Positions 8,527-18,130 of a stretch of DNA of 64,000 bases are shown here, one piece after another. Position numbers and translations under genes: made by a program. The notes beneath the pieces were generated by a model. The model had not been told where the DNA came from and searched no databases. It saw only the letters and a list, made by a program, of their open reading frames with translations. Positions within the stretch are counted from its first letter, which is position 1; each line of letters begins with the position of its first letter. The stretch covers positions 124,001-188,000 of the forward strand of contig JBEHXT010000009.1 of NCBI GenBank assembly GCA_048498555.1. The letters run 5' to 3'. The stretch comes from Danxiaibacter sp048498555. GTDB taxonomy: Bacteria; Bacteroidota; Bacteroidia; Chitinophagales; Chitinophagaceae.

Positions 8527-11253
8527 TTAATTACCCCGTACATTCAATGGCATATTCAATACACCCATTCCGCCGTTAAAACCAACGCCCTGCACAACAA
8601 TCGTACAACCACTTTTACTTTCGGAAGTGTAAAATGAAACAGTCGCTTCACCCTTATCATTCGTTACAACTTCCGGGTTCCAGTAAACAGTTGAACGCAT
8701 ATCAGGAAATAGTGTTTTATCCTCGGGAGATGCGTACTTTGGACTATAGAATTGCTTGCCGAAAACCGGTGCGAGCGGTTTATACAGGTATAAGCCCGGC
8801 GTTTTTTTAACAAATGGGCCCTGCCCTGTTTTAGTGGTAATTTCAATAAAAGAAAAATCAACCGTTACCGGGCTGGAATTGATCATTTCTGCAGGTGTGA
8901 GATAACTCGATTTATAGGCTGAGTTATATTTCGGCCTATTCATTACCTCAATTCCTTTGATGTCTTCTGCGGAAAAATATTTTAAATAAGTATCAAGAAA
9001 GAAAACATAATCGTTCAACGACGCCCTTGTTGTCGTATCAAAAAAGAAATGCAGGTCAACCCCATCAATAATAAAACGAACAACATTACTATTGATAAAA
9101 TATGCCCATTCGTGCGTTTTAGGCATTGCTTTCATGTAAAAGCCGGTTACCGTTTTCTTGAGTGCATCAAGCAATGTTTCTTTTGGCATTTTATCCAACA
9201 CCTTTTCACTGATCGTTTCATCGGCACCGCCATCACTATTCAGGTTTTTGGAACCCGGTATCCTTACTTTAGAGGTTACAACTACTTCTTTCAACACATT
9301 TCCTTCAGCCTTCAGTTGCTCTATCATTTTCGCCTGTGTGTTAATGTATTGCTTTGTAATAGTATCAAACAAAATGTTATCAGCTGGCAACGCAAGTTTT
9401 TCGGAATTATAAGTTGGAAATGTTGGTGGCTCCAAATCAATCCCAACATTGAAAGCTTTTCCTTTTTTATTCAACGCACGAATAACCAGGCTTACGCTAT
9501 CGTTCGTAAACTCAGGGAAATTGGCGAAGGTAAAAATACCTTCATCATTGGTAACTGTATCCATCAGAAAGGCATCGCGCCAGCCTTGTTTACCAAACAG
9601 TGTAACGCTGGAATTTTTAAACGGCTTATTAAACATATTTGAAACCTTTCCTGTAACAGCAAACGCTGTTTCGTGAGCATAAGCCCAGTTATCGTAATTC
9701 CAATTATAACTTACCCAGCCTTGCGTTAACATCAGGGCGTCAGTGGCTGCAGATTGCGGGTTTTTAATATAGTAACCGGGGTCTTCAATTGAGCCCTTTA
9801 AATCAGAACTCATCAACATGTAGCTCAATAAATTTTCGGCATTCTCCGTAGCCTTTACCTGGCTGGAATCAATCACAGCCATAGAAAAATGGCCCGGTAT
9901 AAAAACGTTGTTCTTATCAGAGACCTTTAATGTCAGCTGAACACTATCTTTTATTCCGTATTCGGGTTTATGTGGCGACAGGCTCAGCTTTAAAGCATCA
10001 TCATGCCATATAAAAACAGATCGTTCATTTACTGGCCTGCCAGCCTCATCGAATAGGGTAATATGTACCACTCCCGAAGAAAATACCGTCTTGGCAATTT
10101 TAAGTTCATATGGCGTTTTCAATCTACCCCGAGCATGGGCCAATCCCTTCATTGAGGCCAGGATAAAAAATTTATTACCCGAAAGATCCGCGCTTGCTTC
10201 AACTTTTATTATCAGGCTATCACCATCATCGGCCACTCTCAATACGGTTCCCGATGGCTGTGGAGTAGGCAGTTGAAATGATGCACCATTCTCCAAAAAC
10301 GCGGTATACACCTCGTTCACCCGGGGAGTGAAAGAAACAATGCCCATTCCTTTAAATACTGAAGCAAAAGCCCTCACTTCTATGCCTTTGCTATCTTTTA
10401 TTACGCCCTTTACATCAACACCTTTACCATACATATTAAGCGCTTTAAAGCCAAGCTTCTGCTCCTTGCCTGCAATAAATGTTCCTCCTTCCGGCAAAAA
10501 TTGCAGGTCAATATATTGCTTGTCATTTGCCTTAACCGGAACCTGCATTAAAAGATTATTCTTGTCATATATTTCAAAAACAAGGTCCTTATTACCAGCT
10601 GTATTTGTAAGCAAAGTATCCATGTAAAGGTTGCCTGAATAGTCTGTAACCATGCGTGCCCGGTATAAATCTTTTTTGTTGGACCGAAGCCTTATGGTGA
10701 TCCTTCTGTTCGACATCGTTTGATTATCCTTGTTTTTCAGATTTGCGGCAAGCGATAAACGGTTATTTTGAAACTGAAGTTGTTTGAATGCTATTGCCCA
10801 TTCTCCGGCTGACGGGTCCACAATTTTAAACCGGCTTTCAAAAAAGAGCGAATCGCCAAAGTTGCGCATCCAGTTAGTATATCCTCTTAACAGGTAGTTT
10901 CCTTGTTTAAAATCATCTGCGGGCAACGCTATATTGCTAAAAAAATTACCGTCAAAGCAAGGGGTACTAATGCGCTTCATTATTTCACCGTCGGCATTGA
11001 CAACTTCCACATAAGCAATGCGACTGCTATCGCTACCAACATGCTCACTTGCCGTTAATAAATATCCCTTCAGCCAAATGGTATCGTTGATTGTATAAAA
11101 CGGCTTATCATAATGTATAAATAGTTTTTCCCTCGGGCGAGTAGTATTGATGTCGTCCCAATTCACTATTTTTTTATTGAGTTCATCTAACTGGCCAAAA
11201 CAACAAAAAGTAATAAGGGAAAGACAAACAAGCAGGGTGAAATATTTCATCAT
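8527..11253 (-). CDS. Secreted MG2 / TonB-plug-like protein
   Basis: A 908-residue exported protein that starts at an ATG pair (11253/11250) with signal peptide MMKYFTLLVCLSLITFCCFG; a longer TTG form to 11343 is unlikely. The N-terminal third resembles alpha-2-macroglobulin MG domains (KLFIHYDKPFYTINDTIWLKGY). The centre has carboxypeptidase-regulatory-like beta domains. A segment near EVVVTSKVR resembles the N-terminal part of a TonB receptor plug, but no beta-barrel follows. The end has another MG-like strand set (TVYWNPEVVTNDKGEATVSF). The family is common in Bacteroidota and has no firm function; it probably works at the cell envelope. Confidence 0.75.
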   Translation of the reverse strand: MMKYFTLLVCLSLITFCCFGQLDELNKKIVNWDDINTTRPREKLFIHYDKPFYTINDTIWLKGYLLTASEHVGSDSSRIAYVEVVNADGEIMKRISTPCFDGNFFSNIALPADDFKQGNYLLRGYTNWMRNFGDSLFFESRFKIVDPSAGEWAIAFKQLQFQNNRLSLAANLKNKDNQTMSNRRITIRLRSNKKDLYRARMVTDYSGNLYMDTLLTNTAGNKDLVFEIYDKNNLLMQVPVKANDKQYIDLQFLPEGGTFIAGKEQKLGFKALNMYGKGVDVKGVIKDSKGIEVRAFASVFKGMGIVSFTPRVNEVYTAFLENGASFQLPTPQPSGTVLRVADDGDSLIIKVEASADLSGNKFFILASMKGLAHARGRLKTPYELKIAKTVFSSGVVHITLFDEAGRPVNERSVFIWHDDALKLSLSPHKPEYGIKDSVQLTLKVSDKNNVFIPGHFSMAVIDSSQVKATENAENLLSYMLMSSDLKGSIEDPGYYIKNPQSAATDALMLTQGWVSYNWNYDNWAYAHETAFAVTGKVSNMFNKPFKNSSVTLFGKQGWRDAFLMDTVTNDEGIFTFANFPEFTNDSVSLVIRALNKKGKAFNVGIDLEPPTFPTYNSEKLALPADNILFDTITKQYINTQAKMIEQLKAEGNVLKEVVVTSKVRIPGSKNLNSDGGADETISEKVLDKMPKETLLDALKKTVTGFYMKAMPKTHEWAYFINSNVVRFIIDGVDLHFFFDTTTRASLNDYVFFLDTYLKYFSAEDIKGIEVMNRPKYNSAYKSSYLTPAEMINSSPVTVDFSFIEITTKTGQGPFVKKTPGLYLYKPLAPVFGKQFYSPKYASPEDKTLFPDMRSTVYWNPEVVTNDKGEATVSFYTSESKSGCTIVVQGVGFNGGMGVLNMPLNVRGN

Positions 11254-11364
11254 AAACCGTTTGATCTGGTGGCAGATTGCAATATATGTAAAAGATACAC
11301 CCGTTGGTAGGCTCACAGGGTTTGATTGCATCCAGACTAACAATTTTAATCTGTAATTTTAAGC

Positions 11365-12087
11365 ATGACGCTATATGAAGAAAAAGTCAACCGCGAACTT
11401 ACCGCATGGAAATACAAGATGAGCCGCAAGCCATCCTTTTTTAGCAGGCTATCAAGCGGCATACAAAGAAAGCTGAATAGTTACATTCCTGAAAAGGTTC
11501 ACCAAACAATCACAACCATTATTAAACAAATGATACGAGGTGTATTGTTTGGAGCAAAGTATACAACAAAGGAACAAGCAACGCAATATTCACTTGTAGA
11601 AACAGAGATTGCCGTTAGAAAGTTGATTAACACGTACAAACATACTGCGGCTGCAGAAGGCGGCATTACGGGCGCCGGAGGGCTATTGCTGGGATTATCG
11701 GACTTCCCTATATTTTTAAGCATTAAGCTCAAGATGCTCTTTGATATTGCCAGCAGGTATGGCTACAATGTTAGGGATTATAAAGAACGTGTGTTCATCC
11801 TTCACATCTTTCAGCTGGCATTCAGCAGCCAACAACACCGTCGCGATGTTTTTGATCAGATCACAAACTGGGATAAGAAAAAAGAGATGCTGCCTGAAGA
11901 TATTCATCAATTTGAATGGCGCAAATTTCAGCAGGAATACAGGGATTATATCGACCTGGCAAAACTTGGCCAGCTAATACCAGGCATAGGCGCGGTTATT
12001 GGTTATGTAGCCAATTACCGGTTGGTAAACCATCTGGGAAAAACTGCAATGAATGCCTATAGAATGAGACGATTTGACAAAATGTGA
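11365..12087 (+). CDS. EcsC family protein
   Basis: 240 residues matching the EcsC family. The recognisable part is a Gly/Ala-rich hydrophobic segment, AAAEGGITGAGGLLLGLSDF (about 95-115), followed by PIFLSIKLKMLFDIASRYGY and a second Gly-rich stretch near the end (GQLIPGIGAVIGYVANYRLV). EcsC proteins are cytoplasmic or peripheral membrane proteins named after a Bacillus transporter cluster; their activity is not established. The gene stands alone and is divergent from the MG2-like gene with a 111-bp gap. Confidence 0.85.
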   Translation: MTLYEEKVNRELTAWKYKMSRKPSFFSRLSSGIQRKLNSYIPEKVHQTITTIIKQMIRGVLFGAKYTTKEQATQYSLVETEIAVRKLINTYKHTAAAEGGITGAGGLLLGLSDFPIFLSIKLKMLFDIASRYGYNVRDYKERVFILHIFQLAFSSQQHRRDVFDQITNWDKKKEMLPEDIHQFEWRKFQQEYRDYIDLAKLGQLIPGIGAVIGYVANYRLVNHLGKTAMNAYRMRRFDKM

Positions 12088-12099
12088 GCAACCTAGTCA

Positions 12100-12685
12100 T
12101 CTTATACCATAACAGGATTTCTTTAAACCATATAAGTTAGAAATTAGCGCGGCCAATGCTTCGGCTGCTAACAACTGAATAACAGCCTAATGGCCGAAGG
12201 CCTGACCGAAGCGAAGTTTTTTGAACCATATAAGAGATGTAAGAGCATATAAGAAGTTACGCCCCAGGATAATAATGACTCACACGGGATATAATCTACT
12301 CAACCAGTTTGCACCTTTCACCATTGACCATTGACCTTTCACCAGTTGCATAGAAGGAATGTAAGAACAAATAAGAAGCTGCGCTTAGAATAATAATGAC
12401 TCACGCAGCATACGCCTACTCAACAAGTTTGCTCCCTTCACCATTGACCATTCACTTTTCACCAGTTGTATAGAAGGCATATAAGCGCGTATAAGCTCTT
12501 ACCCGAGAGGTTAATATTAACTAGAATAGTTTATATTTAATCAACCAGTTTGTGTCCTTCACCATTGACCATTCACTATTCACTATTCACTATTCACCAG
12601 ATGTCCTTTTCCCCAAAAAATAAACCATATAAAGCATAAAAACTTACACATTCTTATATGCCTTATATGGTTCAAATAAAATAAA
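12100..12685. repeat. Composite intergenic repeat block
   Basis: A 600-bp gene-free stretch made of repeats. Three degenerate tandem copies of about 120 bp (near 12247, 12368 and 12489) each hold an ATAAG start, a CTACTCAAC-AGTTTG-type middle and CACCATTGACCATTCAC-type end. The last copy carries extra CACTATT units. They are flanked by ACCATATAAG / CTTATATGGTT motifs, and the segment at 12203-12236 has GAAGCGAAGTTTTTTGAACC. The same parts recur inverted at 33.1-33.5 kb. Confidence 0.75.
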
Positions 12686-12688
12686 ACT

Positions 12689-13660
12689 TTACTTAGCTGG
12701 TGTGATCGTAATATTTCTGAATTCTATTGGCCCGTGGTCGCCCTGGAAATAAATCGGGCCTGGTTCACCTTCTTTGCTATCCAATGCGCCGCCGGTAATG
12801 CCCGGTATCTCCTGGTTACTAATAACCGTTTTTCCGTTTGCAACAATGGTTACCATACGGCCAACCAGTGTTATATCAAAAGTTTGCCATTCACCGGGGT
12901 TGCCAACTGCCATTTCACTCGGAACGAGGAAACCGTAGATGCCGGCAAATAAGTGGCTGTTTGGATGATCGGTCTTTGGATTATCAATAATCTGCGTTTC
13001 ATAGCGCCCCCTCAGGTACACACCGCTGTTGCTGCCTTTCTGGTAACGGAATTCAACATGCAGTTTAAAATCATTAAACGTTTGCTCTGAAATTAAATTC
13101 GCTCCGGAATGCGGACTGGTTAATATACCATCTTTTACAATCCACTGGTTCTTCTCGCCAACAGCTTTCCATCCCGTAAGGTCCTTTCCATTGAACAACT
13201 TAACAGGGCTTCCCCATACCGGCGAAGATGCTCTTTTTAAATCAGGTGCTTTTACGCCTGTAAAACTATAGTCCTTCCCGCCGCTTGTATGAATGGTACC
13301 GCTAATACCTGACGCTGTAACTTCACCTTCAAGCGATAAATCACGGTCTTCCTGTTCCCATTGTGGCGGAATAGCAAAACTAAATTTGCCGTTATCATAG
13401 TTCACCTTCGATACCGGCCTTGCGCTTCCACTGTTACTTACAAAGCGGCCCACCAACGTGCGAAAACCGGAAAGCTCTACTTCCAGCCAGGATGGCTGAT
13501 CTTTACCATTTTCATTAACAGTAATGTCCCATCTTCCAATAAGTGATCCGCCTTTAACCGTTTCCGTTTTAATAGCTGCAACCTGCGCGCTTACGCTATT
13601 GGATGTAAGGCCAAGGCCCACACTGCATATAAAACATGCAATAATTCTTTTCCTATTCAT
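12689..13660 (-). CDS. DUF1080 (3-keto-disaccharide hydrolase-like) protein
   Basis: A secreted protein of 323 residues from the ATG at 13660 (signal MNRKRIIACFICSVGLGLTS). The N-terminal domain (about 35-140) is a beta module starting LIGRWDITVNENG. The C-terminal domain is DUF1080, a concanavalin-like fold: LFNGKDLTGWK, SGVYLRGRYETQI, GPIYFQGDHGPIEFRNI. Some DUF1080 proteins hydrolyse 3-keto-glycosides; others only bind sugars. A similar WD-x-TV beta module ends the PLP enzyme at 37380. The next gene upstream on this strand ends 92 bp away. Confidence 0.85.
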   Translation of the reverse strand: MNRKRIIACFICSVGLGLTSNSVSAQVAAIKTETVKGGSLIGRWDITVNENGKDQPSWLEVELSGFRTLVGRFVSNSGSARPVSKVNYDNGKFSFAIPPQWEQEDRDLSLEGEVTASGISGTIHTSGGKDYSFTGVKAPDLKRASSPVWGSPVKLFNGKDLTGWKAVGEKNQWIVKDGILTSPHSGANLISEQTFNDFKLHVEFRYQKGSNSGVYLRGRYETQIIDNPKTDHPNSHLFAGIYGFLVPSEMAVGNPGEWQTFDITLVGRMVTIVANGKTVISNQEIPGITGGALDSKEGEPGPIYFQGDHGPIEFRNITITPAK

Positions 13661-13752
13661 GTCTGTGTTTTGTTGAAGAAAGAAATAAAGATAAGTGTTT
13701 GAAGAATTACCGCAAAGTCGTGTAGTACTCCGAACGCAATAAGGAAGTTTTA

Positions 13753-14451
13753 TTAACGATCTGTGTTCGTCGCGCAATACTCAAAAAGTTCTTTCACCCC
13801 TTTTCCGTCGTTGAAATTGACTTTATTGCTCTTGAGGTAGGCTGATACTTTCCGTTCATCAAAATAGGTATTAAAAGCCTTCCGGGATGCTTTTAAAAAA
13901 CGGTTGTACTTATCACCGATATACAATGTCTCTAGTTTTTTAAATAACAAATCCTTCTTAACCTCCAACTTATACAACTGGCTATTATCCGTTACTACCA
14001 TTTGATATGCATCTATTGACGAAGTACCCGTAGACATGTCATAGGCGCCTTTTTTCTTATCAAGCAATTGCACCATGCCTTGCTTCCTGGCTAACTTAAA
14101 ATCGTTATGAATTTCTATTTTTTGCAGATACATATTATCGTAGTAGAAGTATAACGAATCAATCTTCACAAAATCAAGCATGCCGGGTTCTGCAATCGCC
14201 AAAGTATCTCCACTATCGCTAATAAAATGCATCTCGTTCAACAGGATATTAAAATTGAACAACCTTGTGTTCGAAGTTTTATTTTTAAACATGGCTGTAC
14301 CCTCCTGAAATGCAGGCAATACGTACCGCGCTTCAACCGGCAATGCCTTATCGGGTATTTCACCGGCTTTTACGGGGTATTCTATGCTTCTTTGTGCAAC
14401 AGCAGCTAATGCGCAAAATATTCCCAGGGCCAGCAGCAACCGTTTACTCAT
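13753..14451 (-). CDS. Conserved secreted protein of unknown function
   Basis: 232 residues from the ATG at 14451, with signal peptide MSKRLLLALGIFCALAAVAQ. The rest looks like a soluble alpha/beta protein. It has a NFNILLNEMHFI...GDTLAIAEP block near 70-95 and a basic helical C-terminus (NRFLKASRKAFNTYF). The type is familiar from Bacteroidota genomes but I know no function for it. A longer start at 14496 would place basic residues before the signal and is less likely. It lies upstream of the DUF1080 gene on the same strand. Confidence 0.65.
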   Translation of the reverse strand: MSKRLLLALGIFCALAAVAQRSIEYPVKAGEIPDKALPVEARYVLPAFQEGTAMFKNKTSNTRLFNFNILLNEMHFISDSGDTLAIAEPGMLDFVKIDSLYFYYDNMYLQKIEIHNDFKLARKQGMVQLLDKKKGAYDMSTGTSSIDAYQMVVTDNSQLYKLEVKKDLLFKKLETLYIGDKYNRFLKASRKAFNTYFDERKVSAYLKSNKVNFNDGKGVKELFEYCATNTDR

Positions 14452-14647
14452 ACGAATTAGTTTGAACTTGAAACTTACATATTTTTTCTCATACATGATT
14501 AGCTCTTTTTCAAAAGGAAGGTTCCCGGTATTATAGCCCCATCATTTCCGGAAAACATTTCTTGCAAAGAATAAAAAAACGACTGTAACTTTTTTTCTAC
14601 TCCTGCGTTTCAGAACCACCGAAACTTTCACCGCTAAAACATTGGAG

Positions 14648-17086
14648 ATGATCAAAAACTATCTCAAGATTGCTTTCAGAAACCTGCTGAAAAACAAAAT
14701 TGCTACCATCATTAATATTGGTGGCTTAAGCGTTGGCATTGCAGTAGCCATACTTACAGGATTATGGCTGCATGATGAACTGACTTTTGACACCTATCAC
14801 GCCAACTACCAGCGTATCGCTAAAGTGAGCTATACGGGAACACATAAAATCCACGGTTCTTTTATCAGTTCAACACTCTCTTACCCCTTAGCGAATGAGA
14901 TAAGAACCAATTACAAGAATAATTTTAATCGTATTGTAAGAGCCACAGCCGGCGGCGAATCTATTCTTGCAGCCGGAGAGCAAAAAGTATCGCGCGTTGG
15001 CCGTTATATGGATGAAGAGGCCCCCAACATGTTTACCTTAAAAATGGTGAAGGGCAGCAGAAACGGCCTTCGCAACATGCATTCCATTCTTCTGTCTGCA
15101 TCAACAGCTGAAGCGCTTTTTGGCAATGCGGACCCGATCGGAAAAACAATACTAATCAACAGTAAAACCAACGTTACCGTTACCGGCGTATTTGAAGACC
15201 TACCGCTGAACACAGAGCTCACCAAGACCAAATTCATATCACCCTTTGATTTATGGGTAACCGAAAATGACTGGATACAAAAACGAGCAGTAAATGACTG
15301 GATGAATCATTTCATGAAATTATTCGTGGAGATTAAACCCGGTGCAACATTCGAATCCGTCGCCAATCAAATTCAACATATAGAAATCGAACACATCAAA
15401 AATGTAGATGATGATAACTACCGGCAGGAGCTTGCTATGGATCCGAAGGTAGTGCTTGACCCGATGCCCAAATGGCATCTTGAAGGTAACGACCGCAGAG
15501 GCAACAAAGACTCGTCGGTAAAGCGCATGGTGTGGCTCGTTTCATTAATAGGCGTTTTTGTGTTACTACTTGCCTGTATCAATTTTATGAACCTCAGCAC
15601 AGCGCGTTCTGAAAAAAGGGCAAAAGAAGTAGGCATCCGAAAAGCCATCGGCTCGATGCGCAAACAATTAGTCCTGCAATTCTTTAGCGAATCCTTGATT
15701 ATTGTATCGATTGCTTTTTTGTTTGCCATGCTTTTAACTATCGCATCACTCGGCTGGTTCAACCAGCTTTCAGGCAAAGACATGCACATCCCCTGGGGCA
15801 ATCCGTTCTTCTGGGGTGCAAGCCTTTGTTTTATATTGGCAACAGGAATTGTCGCCGGCAGTTACCCGGCATTGTATCTTTCTTCTTTCAAGCCATTGAA
15901 AGCTTTAAAGGGCGCCTGGCGCCCGGGCCCTGAAGCTGCTATCCCCAGAAAAGTGCTCGTAGTATTTCAGTTTGCTATTTCAGTTGCGCTGATCAACTGC
16001 ACCATCATTATTATGAGGCAGGTTCAGCATGCAAAAGACAGGCCCGTTGGTTATTCACGCGATGGTTTGATTATGATCAACATGCGTTCTAAAGATTTTT
16101 ATGGCAATTATGACCTGTTTAGAGATGAGTTATTAAGAACCAATGTGGTTGCTGATTTTGCAGAATCGATGGGCAGGGTTACCGAGCTTGCATCCAATAA
16201 CGGCGGATTTGACTGGCAGGGGCGCGATGCTAATAAAGAACAGAATTATGGAACATTAGCAATCTCTACAGATTATGGCAAAACCGTTGGATGGAAGGTA
16301 ATACAGGGCAGGGATTTTTCACGAGATTTTGCCACAGATTCATCGGCACTCATCATCAATGAATCTGCCATGAAGGATATGGGCATAACAGATCCGATCG
16401 GTAAAGAAGTAACATGGACCTGGTGGATGGATAACTCAAAAGTGATCCAATACCATATTGTTGGGGTTGTAAAAGACATGCTGGTGGAATCTCCCTATGA
16501 ACCAACCAAACCAGTTCTATACTATCAGAAAGGCAATAACGGCGGGGTAAACTGGATGATTATAAAAGTCAAACCCACTGTTGCCATGAGTGTTGCTTTA
16601 CCAGCAATTGAGGCAGCCATGAAAAAACTGGTTCCTACGGCACCGTTCGACTATCAGTTTGCGGATGAAGAATATGCGCAGAAGTTTGCAGCCGAGGTAA
16701 GAATCAGCAAACTGGCGGGATTTTTTGCTGCACTTGCTATTTTCATCTCTAGCCTCGGCTTATTTGGCCTGGCCACCTTTACTGCCGAACAGCGCACAAA
16801 AGAAATTGGCGTACGAAAAGTACTGGGCGCTTCAACAGTAAGGCTCTGGAAATTGCTTTCGGCCGAATTTATGCTGCTTGTTGGCATTTCATTATTGATT
16901 TCAGTACCTGTATCCTACTATTTTATGCATCAATGGATGGAAAATTTTCAGTACAGGGCTGCATTGTCTGCCTGGTTGTTTATCATCTCTTCTTTTGGCG
17001 CTTTAACGATTGCTCTGATCACGATCAGCTTGCAAACAATAAAGGCTGCATTGGCTAACCCGGTAAGGAGCTTAAGAACAGAATAG
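14648..17086 (+). CDS. ABC transporter permease (MacB/FtsX type)
   Basis: 812 residues, full length for the duplicated MacB_PCD-FtsX-FtsX permeases of Bacteroidota. It begins MIKNYLKIAFRNLLKNK, the usual opening; a TTG two codons earlier is the alternative. There is one N-terminal span, a periplasmic MacB domain, three spans near 290-430, a second periplasmic domain and three final spans. Each FtsX unit carries the RTKEIGVRKVLGAS-type coupling sequence (also EKRAKEVGIRKAIGS). No ATPase gene is adjacent, so the partner must be encoded elsewhere. Substrate unknown; the family includes lipoprotein, peptide and drug exporters. Confidence 0.92.
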   Translation: MIKNYLKIAFRNLLKNKIATIINIGGLSVGIAVAILTGLWLHDELTFDTYHANYQRIAKVSYTGTHKIHGSFISSTLSYPLANEIRTNYKNNFNRIVRATAGGESILAAGEQKVSRVGRYMDEEAPNMFTLKMVKGSRNGLRNMHSILLSASTAEALFGNADPIGKTILINSKTNVTVTGVFEDLPLNTELTKTKFISPFDLWVTENDWIQKRAVNDWMNHFMKLFVEIKPGATFESVANQIQHIEIEHIKNVDDDNYRQELAMDPKVVLDPMPKWHLEGNDRRGNKDSSVKRMVWLVSLIGVFVLLLACINFMNLSTARSEKRAKEVGIRKAIGSMRKQLVLQFFSESLIIVSIAFLFAMLLTIASLGWFNQLSGKDMHIPWGNPFFWGASLCFILATGIVAGSYPALYLSSFKPLKALKGAWRPGPEAAIPRKVLVVFQFAISVALINCTIIIMRQVQHAKDRPVGYSRDGLIMINMRSKDFYGNYDLFRDELLRTNVVADFAESMGRVTELASNNGGFDWQGRDANKEQNYGTLAISTDYGKTVGWKVIQGRDFSRDFATDSSALIINESAMKDMGITDPIGKEVTWTWWMDNSKVIQYHIVGVVKDMLVESPYEPTKPVLYYQKGNNGGVNWMIIKVKPTVAMSVALPAIEAAMKKLVPTAPFDYQFADEEYAQKFAAEVRISKLAGFFAALAIFISSLGLFGLATFTAEQRTKEIGVRKVLGASTVRLWKLLSAEFMLLVGISLLISVPVSYYFMHQWMENFQYRAALSAWLFIISSFGALTIALITISLQTIKAALANPVRSLRTE

Positions 17087-17100
17087 GAAGCAAACACAAC

Positions 17101-17144
17101 ACACAGGTAATGCTTTTCTGCTTTTTGAAAAGCATTACCTGTGT
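17101..17144 (+). terminator. Intrinsic terminator-like hairpin after permease
   Basis: A perfect 18-bp stem (ACACAGGTAATGCTTTTC and its complement) with an 8-nt loop, 14 bp after the permease stop. The T run behind it is short. Confidence 0.7.
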
Positions 17145-17246
17145 TTAAGCCCTTACATATTGGATCCACAACAGTAACTGACTAAGGGCACATAAATAAA
17201 GTATATTTGAAGAGGATACAATCTTTCAAATTTAAAATTCACCCAT

Positions 17247-17696
17247 TTGCTCACGATTAAAAGAACAAATTCTGCAGACGCGGATTTCATTGAACTCGTT
17301 CGCGAACTTGATAATGACCTTGCGATAAGAGATGGAGCAGATCATTCTTTCTACCATCAATTCAATAAGATTGACATGATAAAACATGCGATTGTTGGCT
17401 ATGAAGAAAAGACGCCGGTTGCGTGCGGAGCCGTTAAGGAATATACAGATAAAATAATGGAAGTAAAACGAATGTATGTTTTACCAGGCAAACGGGGCAA
17501 GGGATTCGCAAGCCTTATTCTAAGATCGTTAGAAGACTGGGCGAAAGAACTGGGATACCACAAATGCATTTTAGAAACAGGCAAAAAGCAACCCGAAGCT
17601 ATTCAGCTTTACACAAAAAATAATTATACCATCATTCCCAACTATGGCCAGTATGAAGGAATTGAAAACAGTGTGTGTTTAGAAAAAAATCTTTAA
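17247..17696 (+). CDS. GNAT-family N-acetyltransferase
   Basis: 149 residues forming a single GNAT domain. The acetyl-CoA pyrophosphate loop is seen in RMYVLPGKRGKGFASLIL (about 75-92), followed by the helix of SLEDWAKELGYHKCILETG and the family's closing AIQLYTKNNYTIIPNYG. Such enzymes transfer acetyl groups to amines; this substrate is unknown. No ATG is in the right place: the first usable codon is TTG at 17247, and the frame is closed shortly upstream. Confidence 0.85.
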   Translation: MLTIKRTNSADADFIELVRELDNDLAIRDGADHSFYHQFNKIDMIKHAIVGYEEKTPVACGAVKEYTDKIMEVKRMYVLPGKRGKGFASLILRSLEDWAKELGYHKCILETGKKQPEAIQLYTKNNYTIIPNYGQYEGIENSVCLEKNL

Positions 17697-18130
17697 CTAG
17701 CTGTTTACTTTGCAAGGCCTTTAAAATGATTCGTATTACGTTACTGATCAAATTCACCATTCGAAAAACAACGGGAATCTGGCCTTAAAATATGATTAAC
17801 CTTCACATGCTATTTTAATCGATTAGCGGAATCGAATGAAGGCTCATTCGAACTGTCCCGTCAAGTTCAAACGCTGTGCAGAAATGGGTTACATCATTTC
17901 GAAACTGAAAATATTCTCCTCCACTTCAAGCAGTTTCAGCATCCACACAAGCCCTTTCAAGAATAAAAAACATGACTATAAATAGCTATTGCATGATCCG
18001 AATATTTTTTCGAATTTTCTGAATCGGCCCCAAGATCCGTAGATGATACCTAAGCACCACCCAATACCTGTTGCTTGTGCTTTTGCCGGCCGTATCAGGC
18101 TGAACTCTTTACTACCGTAAAAAACACTTT
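17697..18130. other. Gene-free stretch
   Basis: I see no open frame, tRNA, repeat or clear hairpin in these 434 bases. They must hold the promoter of the M1 peptidase gene. Confidence 0.5.

Noticed and set aside
9049..9642. 197-codon plus-strand frame
   Set aside because: Antisense to the MG2-like gene, with no signal, motif or sensible composition.
12247..12610. Possible CRISPR array
   Set aside because: The repeat unit is about 120 bp and degenerate, with no regular short repeat/spacer pattern and no cas genes.
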